From Paeniglutamicibacter sulfureus (GTDB taxonomy: Bacteria; Actinomycetota; Actinomycetes; Actinomycetales; Micrococcaceae), in contig NZ_JAULBL010000002.1 in NCBI RefSeq assembly GCF_030512175.1, positions 742,149 through 806,148 of the forward strand: a stretch of DNA of 64,000 nucleotides. The letters run 5' to 3'. The notes beneath the pieces are model-generated. The model did no database searches. It saw only the letters and a program-made list of their open reading frames with translations, and was not told the origin of the DNA. Shown piece after piece: positions 44,030 to 53,962 of this stretch; positions within the stretch are counted from its first letter, which is position 1; the number at the start of each line of letters is the position of its first letter. The translations under genes were made by a program, and so were the position numbers.

Positions 44030-44917
44030 ATGGACTACCTTGTGCAAACAGTTGTTGCGGGCCTGATGCTGGGCGGTGTGTACGCCCTCGTTGCAGTCGG
44101 GCTGAACCTGATCTTCGGTGTCGTGAAAATCATCAACTTCGCCCACGGCGAGCTGGTCATGATGGCCATGTACATGACCTGGTGGTTGTGGAACAGTTGG
44201 AATCTCAACCCCTACCTTTCGCTGGTGATAGTTACTCCGACGATGTTCCTCTTTGGTGTATTGCTGCAAAAGGTCATGATCGGGCCCATGCAGAATTCTT
44301 CGCCAATTATGAAGATCTTTGCCACACTTGGCCTTTCGGTGTTGCTGCAAAACCTGGCGCTATTTGTGTTCGGTGGGCAGTTCCGATCGGTGAGCATTCC
44401 GTGGGCCGAACAGAACACCACCATCCTCGGCGTCAGCGCCACTTATGGGCGAATCACGGCATTCGTTGTTGCTTTGGCCTTGGTGCTCGGCCTGTTCCTG
44501 CTGATGAACCGAACGTTAATCGGCACGGTGCTGCGTTCACTGGCTGAGGACCGTGAGACCGCAGGGTTGATCGGCATTCCCGTCCAGCGTTATTACCTGT
44601 TGGCGATGGGTCTCGGTGCGGCCTTGACCGGTGTCGCCGGAACCTTGATTATCCCGTTCCAAGCGGCCTACCCGCTGGTCGGTGCCCACTTCACGCTTCT
44701 GGCATTTGTCGTTGTCGTGCTTGGAGGGCTGGGTAACATGGCGGGTTCGTTGATCGGCGGATTGCTATTGGGGATCGTGGAGACCGTTGTAGGAACCTAT
44801 ATTGATCCCGCCCTCCAGCAGGTTGCCGTATTCGTCGTGTTTATTCTCGTGCTCATTGTTCGTCCGCAGGGTATCTTCGGCGGGTCGGCGCGCAACGCGG
44901 AAGTTGGTTTGAAGTGA
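44030..44917 (+). CDS. LIV-type ABC transporter permease, LivH family (system 2)
   Basis: 295 residues, hydrophobic, with the LivH signature 'GGVYALVAVGLNLIFGVVK' followed by 'INFAHGELVMM' near the start and 'GIPVQRYYLLAMGLGAAL' later. It begins 16 bp after the binding-protein stop, and its stop overlaps the LivM start as GTGA. It forms half of the membrane channel for the second system. Confidence 0.93.
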   Translation: MDYLVQTVVAGLMLGGVYALVAVGLNLIFGVVKIINFAHGELVMMAMYMTWWLWNSWNLNPYLSLVIVTPTMFLFGVLLQKVMIGPMQNSSPIMKIFATLGLSVLLQNLALFVFGGQFRSVSIPWAEQNTTILGVSATYGRITAFVVALALVLGLFLLMNRTLIGTVLRSLAEDRETAGLIGIPVQRYYLLAMGLGAALTGVAGTLIIPFQAAYPLVGAHFTLLAFVVVVLGGLGNMAGSLIGGLLLGIVETVVGTYIDPALQQVAVFVVFILVLIVRPQGIFGGSARNAEVGLK

Positions 44918-45948
44918 AAAAGAAGGATCTTATCTGGCTTGGCGCAGGGACCCTGGCGGCCATTCTGCTTCCGCTTTTGGTCAGCGACCAATACATGTTG
45001 CACATCGGTGTCATGATCCTGATTTACGTGGGCATCACTGTGGCATGGAACATCATGGCGGTCGGCGGCATCCTGTCGCTCGGACACGCAGCCTTCTTTG
45101 GCGTGGGCGCATACACAGTCGCAATTCTGTATACGAACTACCATGTCAATCCTTGGCTTGGGCTCTTCCTCGCCGGCATCGCCGCCGCTGTTTCCTCACT
45201 GATTCTCGTAATTCCCTTGGTCCGGTTGCGCGGTCCGTTCTTCACCCTCGCAACATTGGCCTTTGTGGAAGTCCTGCGTTTGCTCTCCATCTGGGCGGTG
45301 TCAATTACTAAGGGTTCGGTGGGTATCACCACCCCGCCGCTCCAAGGCTTCGCTTATATTTCCTTTGAAAATCGTGAACCCTACTATTTCATCGCGCTGG
45401 TTCTGACCTTACTCACGGTGCTGCTTTCGATATGGATCTACCGGTCCAAGCTCGGATACCATCTGAGGGCCACCGACTCCAATGAGGAAGCCGTCCGAGC
45501 GCTGGGTGTTCGATCAAATCGAGTCAAAATCGGGTCGTTGCTCATCAGCTCCGCTGTGACTGGCATATTCGGTGCTTTCGCAGCGCTGTACTTCTTCGTG
45601 ATCGAACCGGACACGCAGTTTTCCTCCACGCTTTACTCGATTCAACCCGCGCTGAATGGAATCATCGGCGGCATGGGGACAATTGCCGGACCCATTATTG
45701 GTGCGATCATCATGACTCCACTTGGCGAATGGCTGCGTGTGACATTCTCCGGGGCCAGCCAGGGCGTGAACTTCATGATCTACGGTTTGGTGTTGATCGT
45801 GATGGTCAGGATGATGCCCGGGGGACTGGTCGACGGCTTCCGTCGGCTTTTCTCGAAGTTCAAGAAAACCGATCCGGATGTCGATGCGGATTCCCGACCC
45901 GAGCCCGAGATGGCGACCGTAGGAAAGGCAGCGTCCAGCAATGACTGA
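44914..45948 (+). CDS. LIV-type ABC transporter permease, LivM family (system 2)
   Basis: 344 residues starting with GTG that overlaps the LivH stop. The hallmark 'SLGHAAFFGVGAY' is present near residue 50, and the cytoplasmic coupling segment 'ATDSNEEAVRALGV' near the middle. The C-terminus is a polar tail of about 30 residues that is rich in Asp/Pro. Its end overlaps the LivG start by 8 bp. It lacks the soluble N-terminal extension of the first system's LivM. Confidence 0.93.
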   Translation: MKKKDLIWLGAGTLAAILLPLLVSDQYMLHIGVMILIYVGITVAWNIMAVGGILSLGHAAFFGVGAYTVAILYTNYHVNPWLGLFLAGIAAAVSSLILVIPLVRLRGPFFTLATLAFVEVLRLLSIWAVSITKGSVGITTPPLQGFAYISFENREPYYFIALVLTLLTVLLSIWIYRSKLGYHLRATDSNEEAVRALGVRSNRVKIGSLLISSAVTGIFGAFAALYFFVIEPDTQFSSTLYSIQPALNGIIGGMGTIAGPIIGAIIMTPLGEWLRVTFSGASQGVNFMIYGLVLIVMVRMMPGGLVDGFRRLFSKFKKTDPDVDADSRPEPEMATVGKAASSND

Positions 45949-46663
45949 ACCGCTATTGAAAGTCGATAACGTTTCCAAGAGGTTCGGTGGCGTGCAGGCG
46001 GTAGGTGGAGTCAGTCTGGAATTGGCACCAGCGGAAATCGTCGGAATCATCGGACCCAACGGCGCCGGCAAGACATCATTCTTCAATCTCATTTCAGGCA
46101 TGTTCTTCACCGACACCGGTTCGGTTAACTTCGACGGCGTCGATATCACCCGGCAGAATCCGGTGAAGCGCGCCCGAAACGGGATTGGTCGAACCTTCCA
46201 AGTGGTTAAGCCTTTCACCGGCATGACTGTCGCTGAAAACGTGATGGTCCCATTGCTGGTGAAGAGCGCCTCGGTAACTGCTGCCCGTCGCGGGGCCATG
46301 GAACTTCTCGACGACCTGGGAATTGCCAATATTGCCGACGCCCCCAGCGAGTCGCTGACTCTGGCACAGCGCAAGCGGGTCGAAGTCGCACGCGCGTTGG
46401 CCACCGGTCCGAAGCTATTGCTCTTGGACGAGGTCCTTGCCGGGTTGAATAGCCGTGAAGTCGTGGATGTATTGCCCTTCGTCACCCGTGTACGCGACCG
46501 AGGTGTTGCCATTTTGATGATTGAGCATATCGTTTCCGCGGTCATGGAAGTTTCGGACCGGATGATGGTGCTAGATCATGGACAACAAATCGCCTTTGGT
46601 GACCCGGAAGAGGTCATCAAGGATCCTAAGGTCGTCGAGGCCTACCTCGGCACCTCCGAGTAG
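45941..46663 (+). CDS. LIV-type ABC transporter ATPase, LivG family (system 2)
   Basis: 240 residues. Walker A 'GPNGAGKTS', the LivG-type signature 'SLTLAQRKRVEVARALATG' and Walker B 'LLLLDEVLAGLN' are intact, as is the switch His in 'MIEHIVSAVMEVSD'. It overlaps the LivM gene by 8 bp and is followed 12 bp later by the LivF gene. Confidence 0.93.
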   Translation: MTEPLLKVDNVSKRFGGVQAVGGVSLELAPAEIVGIIGPNGAGKTSFFNLISGMFFTDTGSVNFDGVDITRQNPVKRARNGIGRTFQVVKPFTGMTVAENVMVPLLVKSASVTAARRGAMELLDDLGIANIADAPSESLTLAQRKRVEVARALATGPKLLLLDEVLAGLNSREVVDVLPFVTRVRDRGVAILMIEHIVSAVMEVSDRMMVLDHGQQIAFGDPEEVIKDPKVVEAYLGTSE

Positions 46664-46675
46664 GAGACAGACAAG

Positions 46676-47380
46676 ATGCTTGAAGTAAAGAACATCTCGG
46701 CGTACTACGGCGATGCACAGGCGCTCGAAGACGTCAGCCTACAGATGCCGTTCAACGGCATTACTGCCCTGCTCGGACCCAATGCCGCTGGGAAGTCCAC
46801 CACCTTACGAGTTATTTCCGGGCTGATTCCGGCCAAGACCGGCGACATCCAGTTCAATGGACAAAGCGTTCTGCGGCTCAGCCCCCAGCAACGCGTCCGT
46901 CTGGGCATCGTGCATGTGCCTGAGGGACGTAAGCTCTTTGGCTCACTAACGGTTGAGGAGAATCTGATCCTTGGGGGTTATGTCACTCGCAAGGACAGCA
47001 AGATGCAGTCACGACTCGACGCGATCTATGACCATTTCCCGCGCCTGGCCGAACGACGAAACCAGGAAGCTGGCCTGATGTCGGGCGGCGAGCAACAAAT
47101 GTGCGCAGTGGGACGCGGGCTGATGGCCGAGCCCAAGGCCCTGTTGATCGATGAGATGTCTCTGGGACTGGCTCCCGTGATCGTCACCCAGATGTTCTCC
47201 ATCGTCCGGGACATTGCGTCCACCGGCGTTGGTGTCCTTTTGGTCGAGCAGCACGTGAAGAACGCCCTCGAAGTGGCTGACTTCGCGACGATCATCGACG
47301 GCGGTCAAACTCGCGTCACCGGGACGGCCGCAGACCTGCGCGAAAGCGACTTGGTCCGCGAGTCCTATCTGGGAAAGTGA
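46676..47380 (+). CDS. LIV-type ABC transporter ATPase, LivF family (system 2)
   Basis: 234 residues. Walker A is 'GPNAAGKST' (Ala for the usual Gly at the fifth position), signature 'MSGGEQQMCAVGRGLMAE', Walker B 'ALLIDEMSLGLAP', switch His in 'VEQHVKNALEVAD'. GGAGACAG precedes the ATG. A zinc alcohol dehydrogenase gene follows after only 9 bp, so the transporter and enzymes are a single transcript. Confidence 0.92.
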   Translation: MLEVKNISAYYGDAQALEDVSLQMPFNGITALLGPNAAGKSTTLRVISGLIPAKTGDIQFNGQSVLRLSPQQRVRLGIVHVPEGRKLFGSLTVEENLILGGYVTRKDSKMQSRLDAIYDHFPRLAERRNQEAGLMSGGEQQMCAVGRGLMAEPKALLIDEMSLGLAPVIVTQMFSIVRDIASTGVGVLLVEQHVKNALEVADFATIIDGGQTRVTGTAADLRESDLVRESYLGK

Positions 47381-47389
47381 CGGATCTAG

Positions 47390-48394
47390 ATGTTTGCCTT
47401 ACAGAAGGTTTCGTCTGAACCGTGGGACCTACAGATCTCAGAGGTGAAGACCCCGCAGCTCGTCGCCGGTGAAGTCCTGTTGCGGTCGCAAGCAATCGGA
47501 ATTTGCGGATCTGACGTTCACGCAGCGCGATCGGACGAAGGCTACGAGTGGTTAAGGCCGCCGTTGGTACTGGGCCATGAAGTCACCGGACAGATTGCCG
47601 CAACGGCTTCCGGACTCGAGTCGTTGATCGGTCGCCGCGCTGTAGTCATTGCCATCGACGGATGCGGCGATTGTCCGATCTGCCGCCGAGGTGAGACCAA
47701 CTATTGTGAGGGCCGCGACTGTATTGGCATCCACGCCGATGGCGGGTTGGCGGAGTTCCTGGCCATTCCAGCCAGTCGATTGTATTTGCTGCCCGAGGAC
47801 AGCGACCTGGCTCCCGTGCTGGCGGCACTCATTGAGCCAGCCGCCATTGCGCTTCAGGCAATCAGCCGACTGGAAATGGACCTATCCGGAGCTCCCATAG
47901 GTGTATCCGGTCCCGGTGCCATTGGTTTGCTTTCCGGTCTGGCCCTGTTGGAGGAAGGTGCCTCAGTGCACATGTATGGCCCTGCAGAAGGCGCGGAAAC
48001 ACGGATAGCCTTCGCTCAGCGCCTGGGAATGCAAATCGGTCGACAAGACGATCCCTTTGCTGCAGTTGGATGGGTGGAAGCATCGGGATCCGAATCCGCC
48101 CTGAACGCGGCGCTGCAACGGTTGGGCTTGCGCTCCCAAATAGTGGTGCCGGCCATGTTCCGGAATCTCACTGGCATAAATATGAACCTGATTGTGCGCA
48201 GGGGAATGAGATTGCACGGTACCTACGGTTACGTCCGTAGCGATTACGAAGCTGCACATCGCCTGATTCATAAGTACAAGGACCAGCTGCAGGAAATGAT
48301 CACCATTTTTCGGTTCGAGGATTCAATTGAAGCCATTAAGCGTACGTCAAGGGCCGAACTGATCAAAGCCGTAATCGTGCCAGGACCGGCATAG
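47390..48394 (+). CDS. Zinc-dependent medium-chain alcohol dehydrogenase
   Basis: 334 residues. Catalytic zinc site 'GICGSDVH' and 'GHEVTGQI'; structural zinc site with four Cys in 'GCGDCPICRRGETNYCEG'; nucleotide-binding 'GVSGPGAIGLLSGLALL'. The layout matches sorbitol/threonine-type dehydrogenases. It is the last gene of the nine-gene operon. Together with the Fe-ADH, ALDH and SDR it implies a substrate with more than one hydroxyl group, or several related alcohols. Confidence 0.9.
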   Translation: MFALQKVSSEPWDLQISEVKTPQLVAGEVLLRSQAIGICGSDVHAARSDEGYEWLRPPLVLGHEVTGQIAATASGLESLIGRRAVVIAIDGCGDCPICRRGETNYCEGRDCIGIHADGGLAEFLAIPASRLYLLPEDSDLAPVLAALIEPAAIALQAISRLEMDLSGAPIGVSGPGAIGLLSGLALLEEGASVHMYGPAEGAETRIAFAQRLGMQIGRQDDPFAAVGWVEASGSESALNAALQRLGLRSQIVVPAMFRNLTGINMNLIVRRGMRLHGTYGYVRSDYEAAHRLIHKYKDQLQEMITIFRFEDSIEAIKRTSRAELIKAVIVPGPA

Positions 48395-48744
48395 ATTCAG
48401 TGGCCAACGTCGGATTCTTCGTTGGACCGTTATTGATTGCCTCGGAGTGACACACGTCGCGCTCGAAGCCGTTAGCGTGCGGCGAATTCCATGGAAATGG
48501 GCGAGGGCTCGGAAGCCAAACGCTCAAGGGTGTCGACCGGCCCGGCTCGACCGAAATCTAATGGACGGTGCGGGCCAGGACGAGAAAGCCAGGGGATGGG
48601 TTGGAGCCAACGTCGCATTCATATCGCAGGGATTCGGCAGTGAAACACAGTCCTGACGGACACTCTTCATCAGCGCACAGTAGCCGTAAGTGTGGGAGCG
48701 CTGACGAAAATCAACGGGGAACTAGTAGAAAGAAGATGATAACC
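48395..48744. other. Intergenic region before the LhgO gene
   Basis: About 350 bp with no recognisable gene. A long open frame overlaps it (from 48568) but lacks a start signal and reads as low-complexity Ser/Arg. It should hold the lhgO promoter; no TTGGATCCAA site was seen here. Confidence 0.5.
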
Positions 48745-49947
<1,203 letters not shown>

Positions 49948-50033
49948 GTCCGAATCAAGGTCTTGTGGAAGTGGCAGCAAGCCTCAAAGGACAACGGCGA
50001 AATGGCACCTTGCTGCCACTTCTGCTTGGGACA

Positions 50034-50423
50034 CATCATCGCGAGGCCTTCGCCATCCCCTCCCCGCCGGTCGTGGTGATCACTGCCGCCGAGGGCCGGG
50101 AACCCGGGCAGACAGGAGTGACCTCGCACTTCCATATCGAGGAGACCTCGCAGGGAGCCAGGGACACGATCTTCCCGCACTACAGCTACTGCATCGGGCA
50201 GAACATGTCGCGCGCCAGCTGCCTGGACCGGGGGCCTTCGAGTTCTGGGCGTCTGCCCGTGGTGCCTTCTTCGCGGGCAGACCAGCGGAGATCGTCGAGA
50301 GGACCCTCTGGGACACACCCGCCCTGGCCCAGGACAGGGTTGGCGCCCTGTGGCAGGTCGCATACGCTGGGCTCCATCGAGCTGCTGGCCACTGAAGTGT
50401 TGCCCGCGTCAGTGCAGCACTGA
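50034..50423 (+). pseudogene. Decayed, internally deleted copy of the LLM flavoprotein gene
   Basis: The plus frame reads 'HHREAFAIPSPPVVVITA', which matches residues about 55-70 of the intact protein at 20956, then jumps directly to 'REPGQTGVTSHFHIEETSQG' (intact copy about residues 228-250). About 160 codons are missing. After 'SRASCLDR' the frame slips, and the matching end 'SIELLATEVLPA' reappears in the original frame before a stop at 50421-50423. There is no start codon context. It appears to be a duplicated, now dead paralogue, with base identity to the intact gene visibly high in the matching blocks. Confidence 0.8.
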
Positions 50424-50807
50424 AGCAGCAAAGGCCAGCTCGGGTTGTTGACGTGCCCACCGGATGCGGGGACTGGGTCGGTGCCCGGGCTCCATCATTT
50501 CATGCAGTGGGGGAGGCTACCGTTCGGCCGTAAGTTGCTCGAGGGGACTCGGGCGTGAAAAGACGAAGTAGCGCTGCTCGGAATCGATGTTGAACGCCGA
50601 CACTCAGCCCTGATATCTGAGTCCTGGACGGCCTGGCAACCGTCGCATGCCCGCTTGTGCCGTGAGAGGATCCAAAAGTGGGCAACTCGGCGCGAGGAGC
50701 TCTGTTTTCCCGAATCGAGGATTCATAAACGCTTCACAACTCTCGAACGAGCGCCCAGAAAAATGGGCAGTCGAGCATAAATATGCGTGATTGCCTACAA
50801 AGTGGTG
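50424..50807. other. Intergenic region without a recognised gene
   Basis: About 380 bp between the LLM pseudogene and the membrane protein gene. Only short frames without family pattern are present. It may contain further decayed sequence from the same duplication. Confidence 0.45.
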
Positions 50808-51332
50808 TTAAGCGCGGTCCGCGCTGTCAATACCCTGATCGGCGCCGCGGTATGCCGCGCGTCGCTTCCAATAACCGGCCGTTGCCACCAGCTCGAGCGG
50901 TCCCCAAAGAAGCAGCGGTGCGTAGCAGGCAACCATGATTGCCAACGGGATCCCGGAGACCAGGCCGTTGTCGGGACGGTGACCGGCAAGGACCTGTGTC
51001 GTCATCGTGATGGTGAATAGCCATGTCACGGCAAGCCCGCCAAGCGTGGCGACCACGAGTACCGGTGCGAGAATTACCCGCCGTCCCAGGAGTCTCTCGC
51101 CCCAAGGCCGAACAAGCCCGATCGTGAGGAAGCCCGCGGTGAGTTGGACCACGCTCAAGGCGAAGACGTAAACGTAATTCGCAACAGGGTCGCCGGCCAG
51201 CTCAAATTGTCGGAGCGCCTCGGTCCCGGGCAACAGTCCAAGGATCATGAGAATCCGCGACAGGGCAGAGGGGACGGTCGCGAGGAATGCTCCCCATGCG
51301 GCGATCACGGCCCAGCGCTGAACTGCTGGCAT
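50808..51332 (-). CDS. Small integral membrane protein of unknown function
   Basis: 174 residues from ATG 51332, chosen for AAGGTGGA upstream (a GTG at 51350 is also open). Four hydrophobic segments are apparent: residues about 8-30, 55-75, 87-110 and 130-155. The C-terminus is charged. No enzyme motif is visible and the family is not recognised. It stands alone between a pseudogene and an FMN reductase gene on the same strand, the latter ending beyond a hairpin. Confidence 0.65.
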   Translation of the reverse strand: MPAVQRWAVIAAWGAFLATVPSALSRILMILGLLPGTEALRQFELAGDPVANYVYVFALSVVQLTAGFLTIGLVRPWGERLLGRRVILAPVLVVATLGGLAVTWLFTITMTTQVLAGHRPDNGLVSGIPLAIMVACYAPLLLWGPLELVATAGYWKRRAAYRGADQGIDSADRA

Positions 51333-51578
51333 GTTGGTTCCACCTTTCACCGTCGTACGCTAGCCATGAACTTCGCAGGTGGCAAGGCCTTCCTGCTCGG
51401 CATCAAACGGAGACTCGGCGTGTCTGTGGTGGTGCCGGGCGATAGGCAGCGAGCCGCCGCGGGCGCGATCCAACGCGGGCAGGGAGTCGCTGAAGGGAAA
51501 GGATGGCCGGGCGAGCAGGTTTCCAATCGGAGCGGTGAACAGAAGGTTCCCCGGACTTCCGGAACCTGGGCACACAGC
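51333..51578. other. Intergenic region without a recognised gene
   Basis: About 245 bp between the membrane-protein start and the hairpin at 51579. Open frames on both strands here show no family pattern. It should include the membrane-protein promoter, read leftwards. Confidence 0.4.
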
Positions 51579-51625
51579 GGGAGCGCGTGGCCGGGGCATG
51601 CCGACCGCCCCGGCCACGCGCTCCC
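51579..51625 (-). terminator. 19-bp GC-rich hairpin after the FMN reductase gene
   Basis: Arms 51579-51597 (GGGAGCGCGTGGCCGGGGC) and 51607-51625 are exact complements around a 9-nt loop, 10 bp beyond the stop of the minus-strand reductase gene. Confidence 0.75.
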
Positions 51626-51634
51626 TGATTGCCG

Positions 51635-52237
51635 TTACGGGGCCTCTACCGGGTCCACATCGCCGATGTGGCCTTCGGCGTTGGCGTCCAGGACGCGTGC
51701 GACGAATGCGCCGAATTCGCTCATGTAGTGGCCGAGGAACTCCGCCGTTCCGCTGTCGGAGACGTTGCCTTCATCATCGAAGATCTCGGGCTTGAAGGCG
51801 ATGTAAGCCTCGGGGGAGTTCAGCTGCGGGGCATCGAGGAAGCTGAGCACGCTGCGCATGTTCGATTGCATGACCGCGGTGCCGATGGCACCGACGGAGG
51901 CGCCGATGATGCCGCTGGGCTTGCGGGCGAAGGAGTTGGCACCCCACGGGCGCGAACCCCAGTCGATGGCGTTCTTCAGTGCGCCGGGAATCGAACGGTT
52001 GTATTCGGGGGAAACGAACAGCAGGCCGTCCGAAGACTCGACTGCCTGCTTGAATGCGGTGCCCTCGGGCGGGTAGTTGTCGTCAAAATCGTAGTTGTAC
52101 AACGGGAGATCCTTGATGGAGATCTCGGTGAATTGAAGGTTGTCCGGAGCGAGCTTGATCAACGCCTTGGAAAGAGTGCGGTTGATGGATCCGGTGGACA
52201 GTGAACCGACGATATAACCAATGTTGTATTGAGTCAT
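51635..52237 (-). CDS. NADPH-dependent FMN reductase family protein
   Basis: 200 residues from ATG 52237; the longer open frame to 52477 is not translated convincingly. The flavodoxin-like fold starts 'YIVGSLSTGSINRTLSKAL' (phosphate-binding loop) and has the family motif 'LLFVSPEYNRSIPGALKNAIDW' with 'SPEYN'. 'KPSGIIGASVGAIGTA' follows. These enzymes reduce FMN, quinones or azo compounds with NADPH. It could supply reduced FMN to LLM-class enzymes such as the one at 20956, but is not adjacent to it. Confidence 0.9.
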   Translation of the reverse strand: MTQYNIGYIVGSLSTGSINRTLSKALIKLAPDNLQFTEISIKDLPLYNYDFDDNYPPEGTAFKQAVESSDGLLFVSPEYNRSIPGALKNAIDWGSRPWGANSFARKPSGIIGASVGAIGTAVMQSNMRSVLSFLDAPQLNSPEAYIAFKPEIFDDEGNVSDSGTAEFLGHYMSEFGAFVARVLDANAEGHIGDVDPVEAP

Positions 52238-52445
52238 GGGGACAGTCCAACACGGGAACCGCGGCATCGTCCATAGCTGCTGGCCAAATATTAGGTGAAC
52301 GCGCAAGCATGCTGAATCCCGCACTGTCCGGGAACAACGAAGCAGCAGCCGGTGACCGAGGACGAAACGTTGGGGGCACGGAGTCTCCGGCGCTGCGCTG
52401 TTCCGCGGCTCCGCCGGAGCCGGTGCCGAACCGGCCGGCGTTTGT

Positions 52446-52898
52446 CTACGTGGGCTCCTTCGGTGCTGTTGCCTCATGGTGGCGTCGGCCGTGGGTGCGG
52501 CGCTCTTCCTTCATTTGGGCCTCGAAAAGGTGGCGGCGTCCCTGCACGAGCTGTTCGCGGACCCCCTGCTCCAGGGACTTGAAATCGTTATAGTACCCAT
52601 CGTCGTATTCCTCCATGATCTGAAAGGTCCAGCGGCCTTCCAAAACATTGCGTCCCACCAGGCTGTCCTGCAACTCCTGGGCAATCTCTTCGTGTCCTGC
52701 TTCCTTGAACAGGTCCACCGCCTCTCCCAGTGCCAGGTCTGCCCTACCGGTGAGACGGTGAAAACGGTAGAGATTCCCGCGCGCCTCTTCAATGATTTCA
52801 AAGGCCTCGGAGAGTTTTCCCAGCGCCTTGATGGTGCCTTCCGAAGTGCCCGGCGGCGCCACATGATCCGGACTCGGTTTTTCTCGGTCATGTTCCAT
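52446..52898 (-). CDS. Conserved-looking protein of unknown function
   Basis: 150 residues from ATG 52898 with GGAGG 8 nt upstream, a strong start. The protein is helical and highly charged, ending in a His/Arg-rich tail ('RRTHGRRHHEATAPKEPT'). A segment 'LSEAFEIIEEARGNLYRFHR' followed by 'LALGEAVDLFKEAGHEEIAQ' and 'VGRNVLEGRWTFQIMEEYDD' is suggestive of a helical bundle, but no family is recognised. It is monocistronic as far as can be seen. Confidence 0.7.
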   Translation of the reverse strand: MEHDREKPSPDHVAPPGTSEGTIKALGKLSEAFEIIEEARGNLYRFHRLTGRADLALGEAVDLFKEAGHEEIAQELQDSLVGRNVLEGRWTFQIMEEYDDGYYNDFKSLEQGVREQLVQGRRHLFEAQMKEERRTHGRRHHEATAPKEPT

Positions 52899-52978
52899 GA
52901 AAGATCCCTCCGTTGCCTGTGCCGATACGTGGCGAGCGTAAACCACCACGGATAGAAAGTCAGCAAAATGCAGCGGGA

Positions 52979-53962
52979 CTAGAAGCGCTTGAAGGTATTG
53001 CTCAGTGGCAGGCCCTCCTTGAAGGCATTGATATTCTGCGCAATCTCCGTAGCACGCCGCACGAAGGTCTGGTGCGCGTGGCCGGAGTGGTGTGGAGTGG
53101 CGATGACTTGGGGAAGGGCAGCTAAACGCGACACAGACTCCGGGGCGTCGATTCCGATGGGTGCATCCCACCAAACATCCAGGGCGGCCCCGCCAATGGC
53201 TTTGTTCTGCAGCGCAGCATAAAGTGCCTCCTCGTCAACGATCGACCCTCGCGAGACATTGACCAGCAGGGCATCGTCGCGCATGAGCTCGAATTGCCCG
53301 GCTCCCATCAGCCCGCGGGTTTCCCCGGTGAGTGGCAGGCACAGCACCACCACGTCGCTGGCCGCAAGCAGTTCGGGCAGGTTCTCCATGGCTTTGACCC
53401 ATTCGAGGTCCGCTTCCAGAACGGAGCCGGCTTGGGGGCTCCGGCGAACCGCAACGGCCTTCATGCCCAGCCCGGTGCACAGGCGCACCGCTTCGGTGCC
53501 GATCCCGCCCAGCCCGACGAAGCCGATCGTGAGCTCATCCAGGGTCCGGTGCAGGGGAGTGCTAGGTTCGGTGGCCACCGAGGGCCAGGTGCCGGAGCGC
53601 ATCTGTTCGGTCACGGACAGCAGCCGCCGCTGGTGGGCCAGCACCGTCATCAGGATGTGCTCGGCGATTGAGCGTTCATGGTGCGAGGTCCGAGAAACCA
53701 CCGTCTCGACTGGCAAGTCGGCAACGGCGACCCTATCGGCACCGGAACCGGTGATGTGCACGAATCCTGCGGTGCAGGCGGCCGCATCACGGGAGCCGAG
53801 CTTTGCGCACACCAGCACCTCGGCACCGGCAATGGCCGCGGACTGTGCTTCGGAGGAAAGGTTGGCAACGAATTCCCAGTCGTTGCCGGGAGCCGTTTCC
53901 TGCAGCAGGTCCGCGAACCTGGAGATGATGGGGTCGGTGACAACAACGCGCACGGCACTCAC
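52979..53962 (-). CDS. D-isomer-specific 2-hydroxyacid dehydrogenase
   Basis: 327 residues, starting at GTG 53962 which overlaps the stop of the dehydratase gene (GTGA). The NAD-binding domain has 'GLGGIGTEAVRLCTGLGM'. The catalytic Arg lies in 'LLVNVSRGSIVDEEAL', the Glu near 'ALDVWW' and the His in 'TPHHSGH'. It resembles phosphoglycerate/glyoxylate reductase-like enzymes. Operon membership with a glucarate dehydratase-like gene suggests it handles a 2-oxo or 2-hydroxy acid product of aldarate breakdown. Confidence 0.88.
   Translation of the reverse strand: MSAVRVVVTDPIISRFADLLQETAPGNDWEFVANLSSEAQSAAIAGAEVLVCAKLGSRDAAACTAGFVHITGSGADRVAVADLPVETVVSRTSHHERSIAEHILMTVLAHQRRLLSVTEQMRSGTWPSVATEPSTPLHRTLDELTIGFVGLGGIGTEAVRLCTGLGMKAVAVRRSPQAGSVLEADLEWVKAMENLPELLAASDVVVLCLPLTGETRGLMGAGQFELMRDDALLVNVSRGSIVDEEALYAALQNKAIGGAALDVWWDAPIGIDAPESVSRLAALPQVIATPHHSGHAHQTFVRRATEIAQNINAFKEGLPLSNTFKRF

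Noticed and set aside
45514-46545. 343-residue minus-strand frame
   Set aside because: Runs antisense across LivM and LivG genes that are clearly coding; Thr/Ser-rich shadow only.
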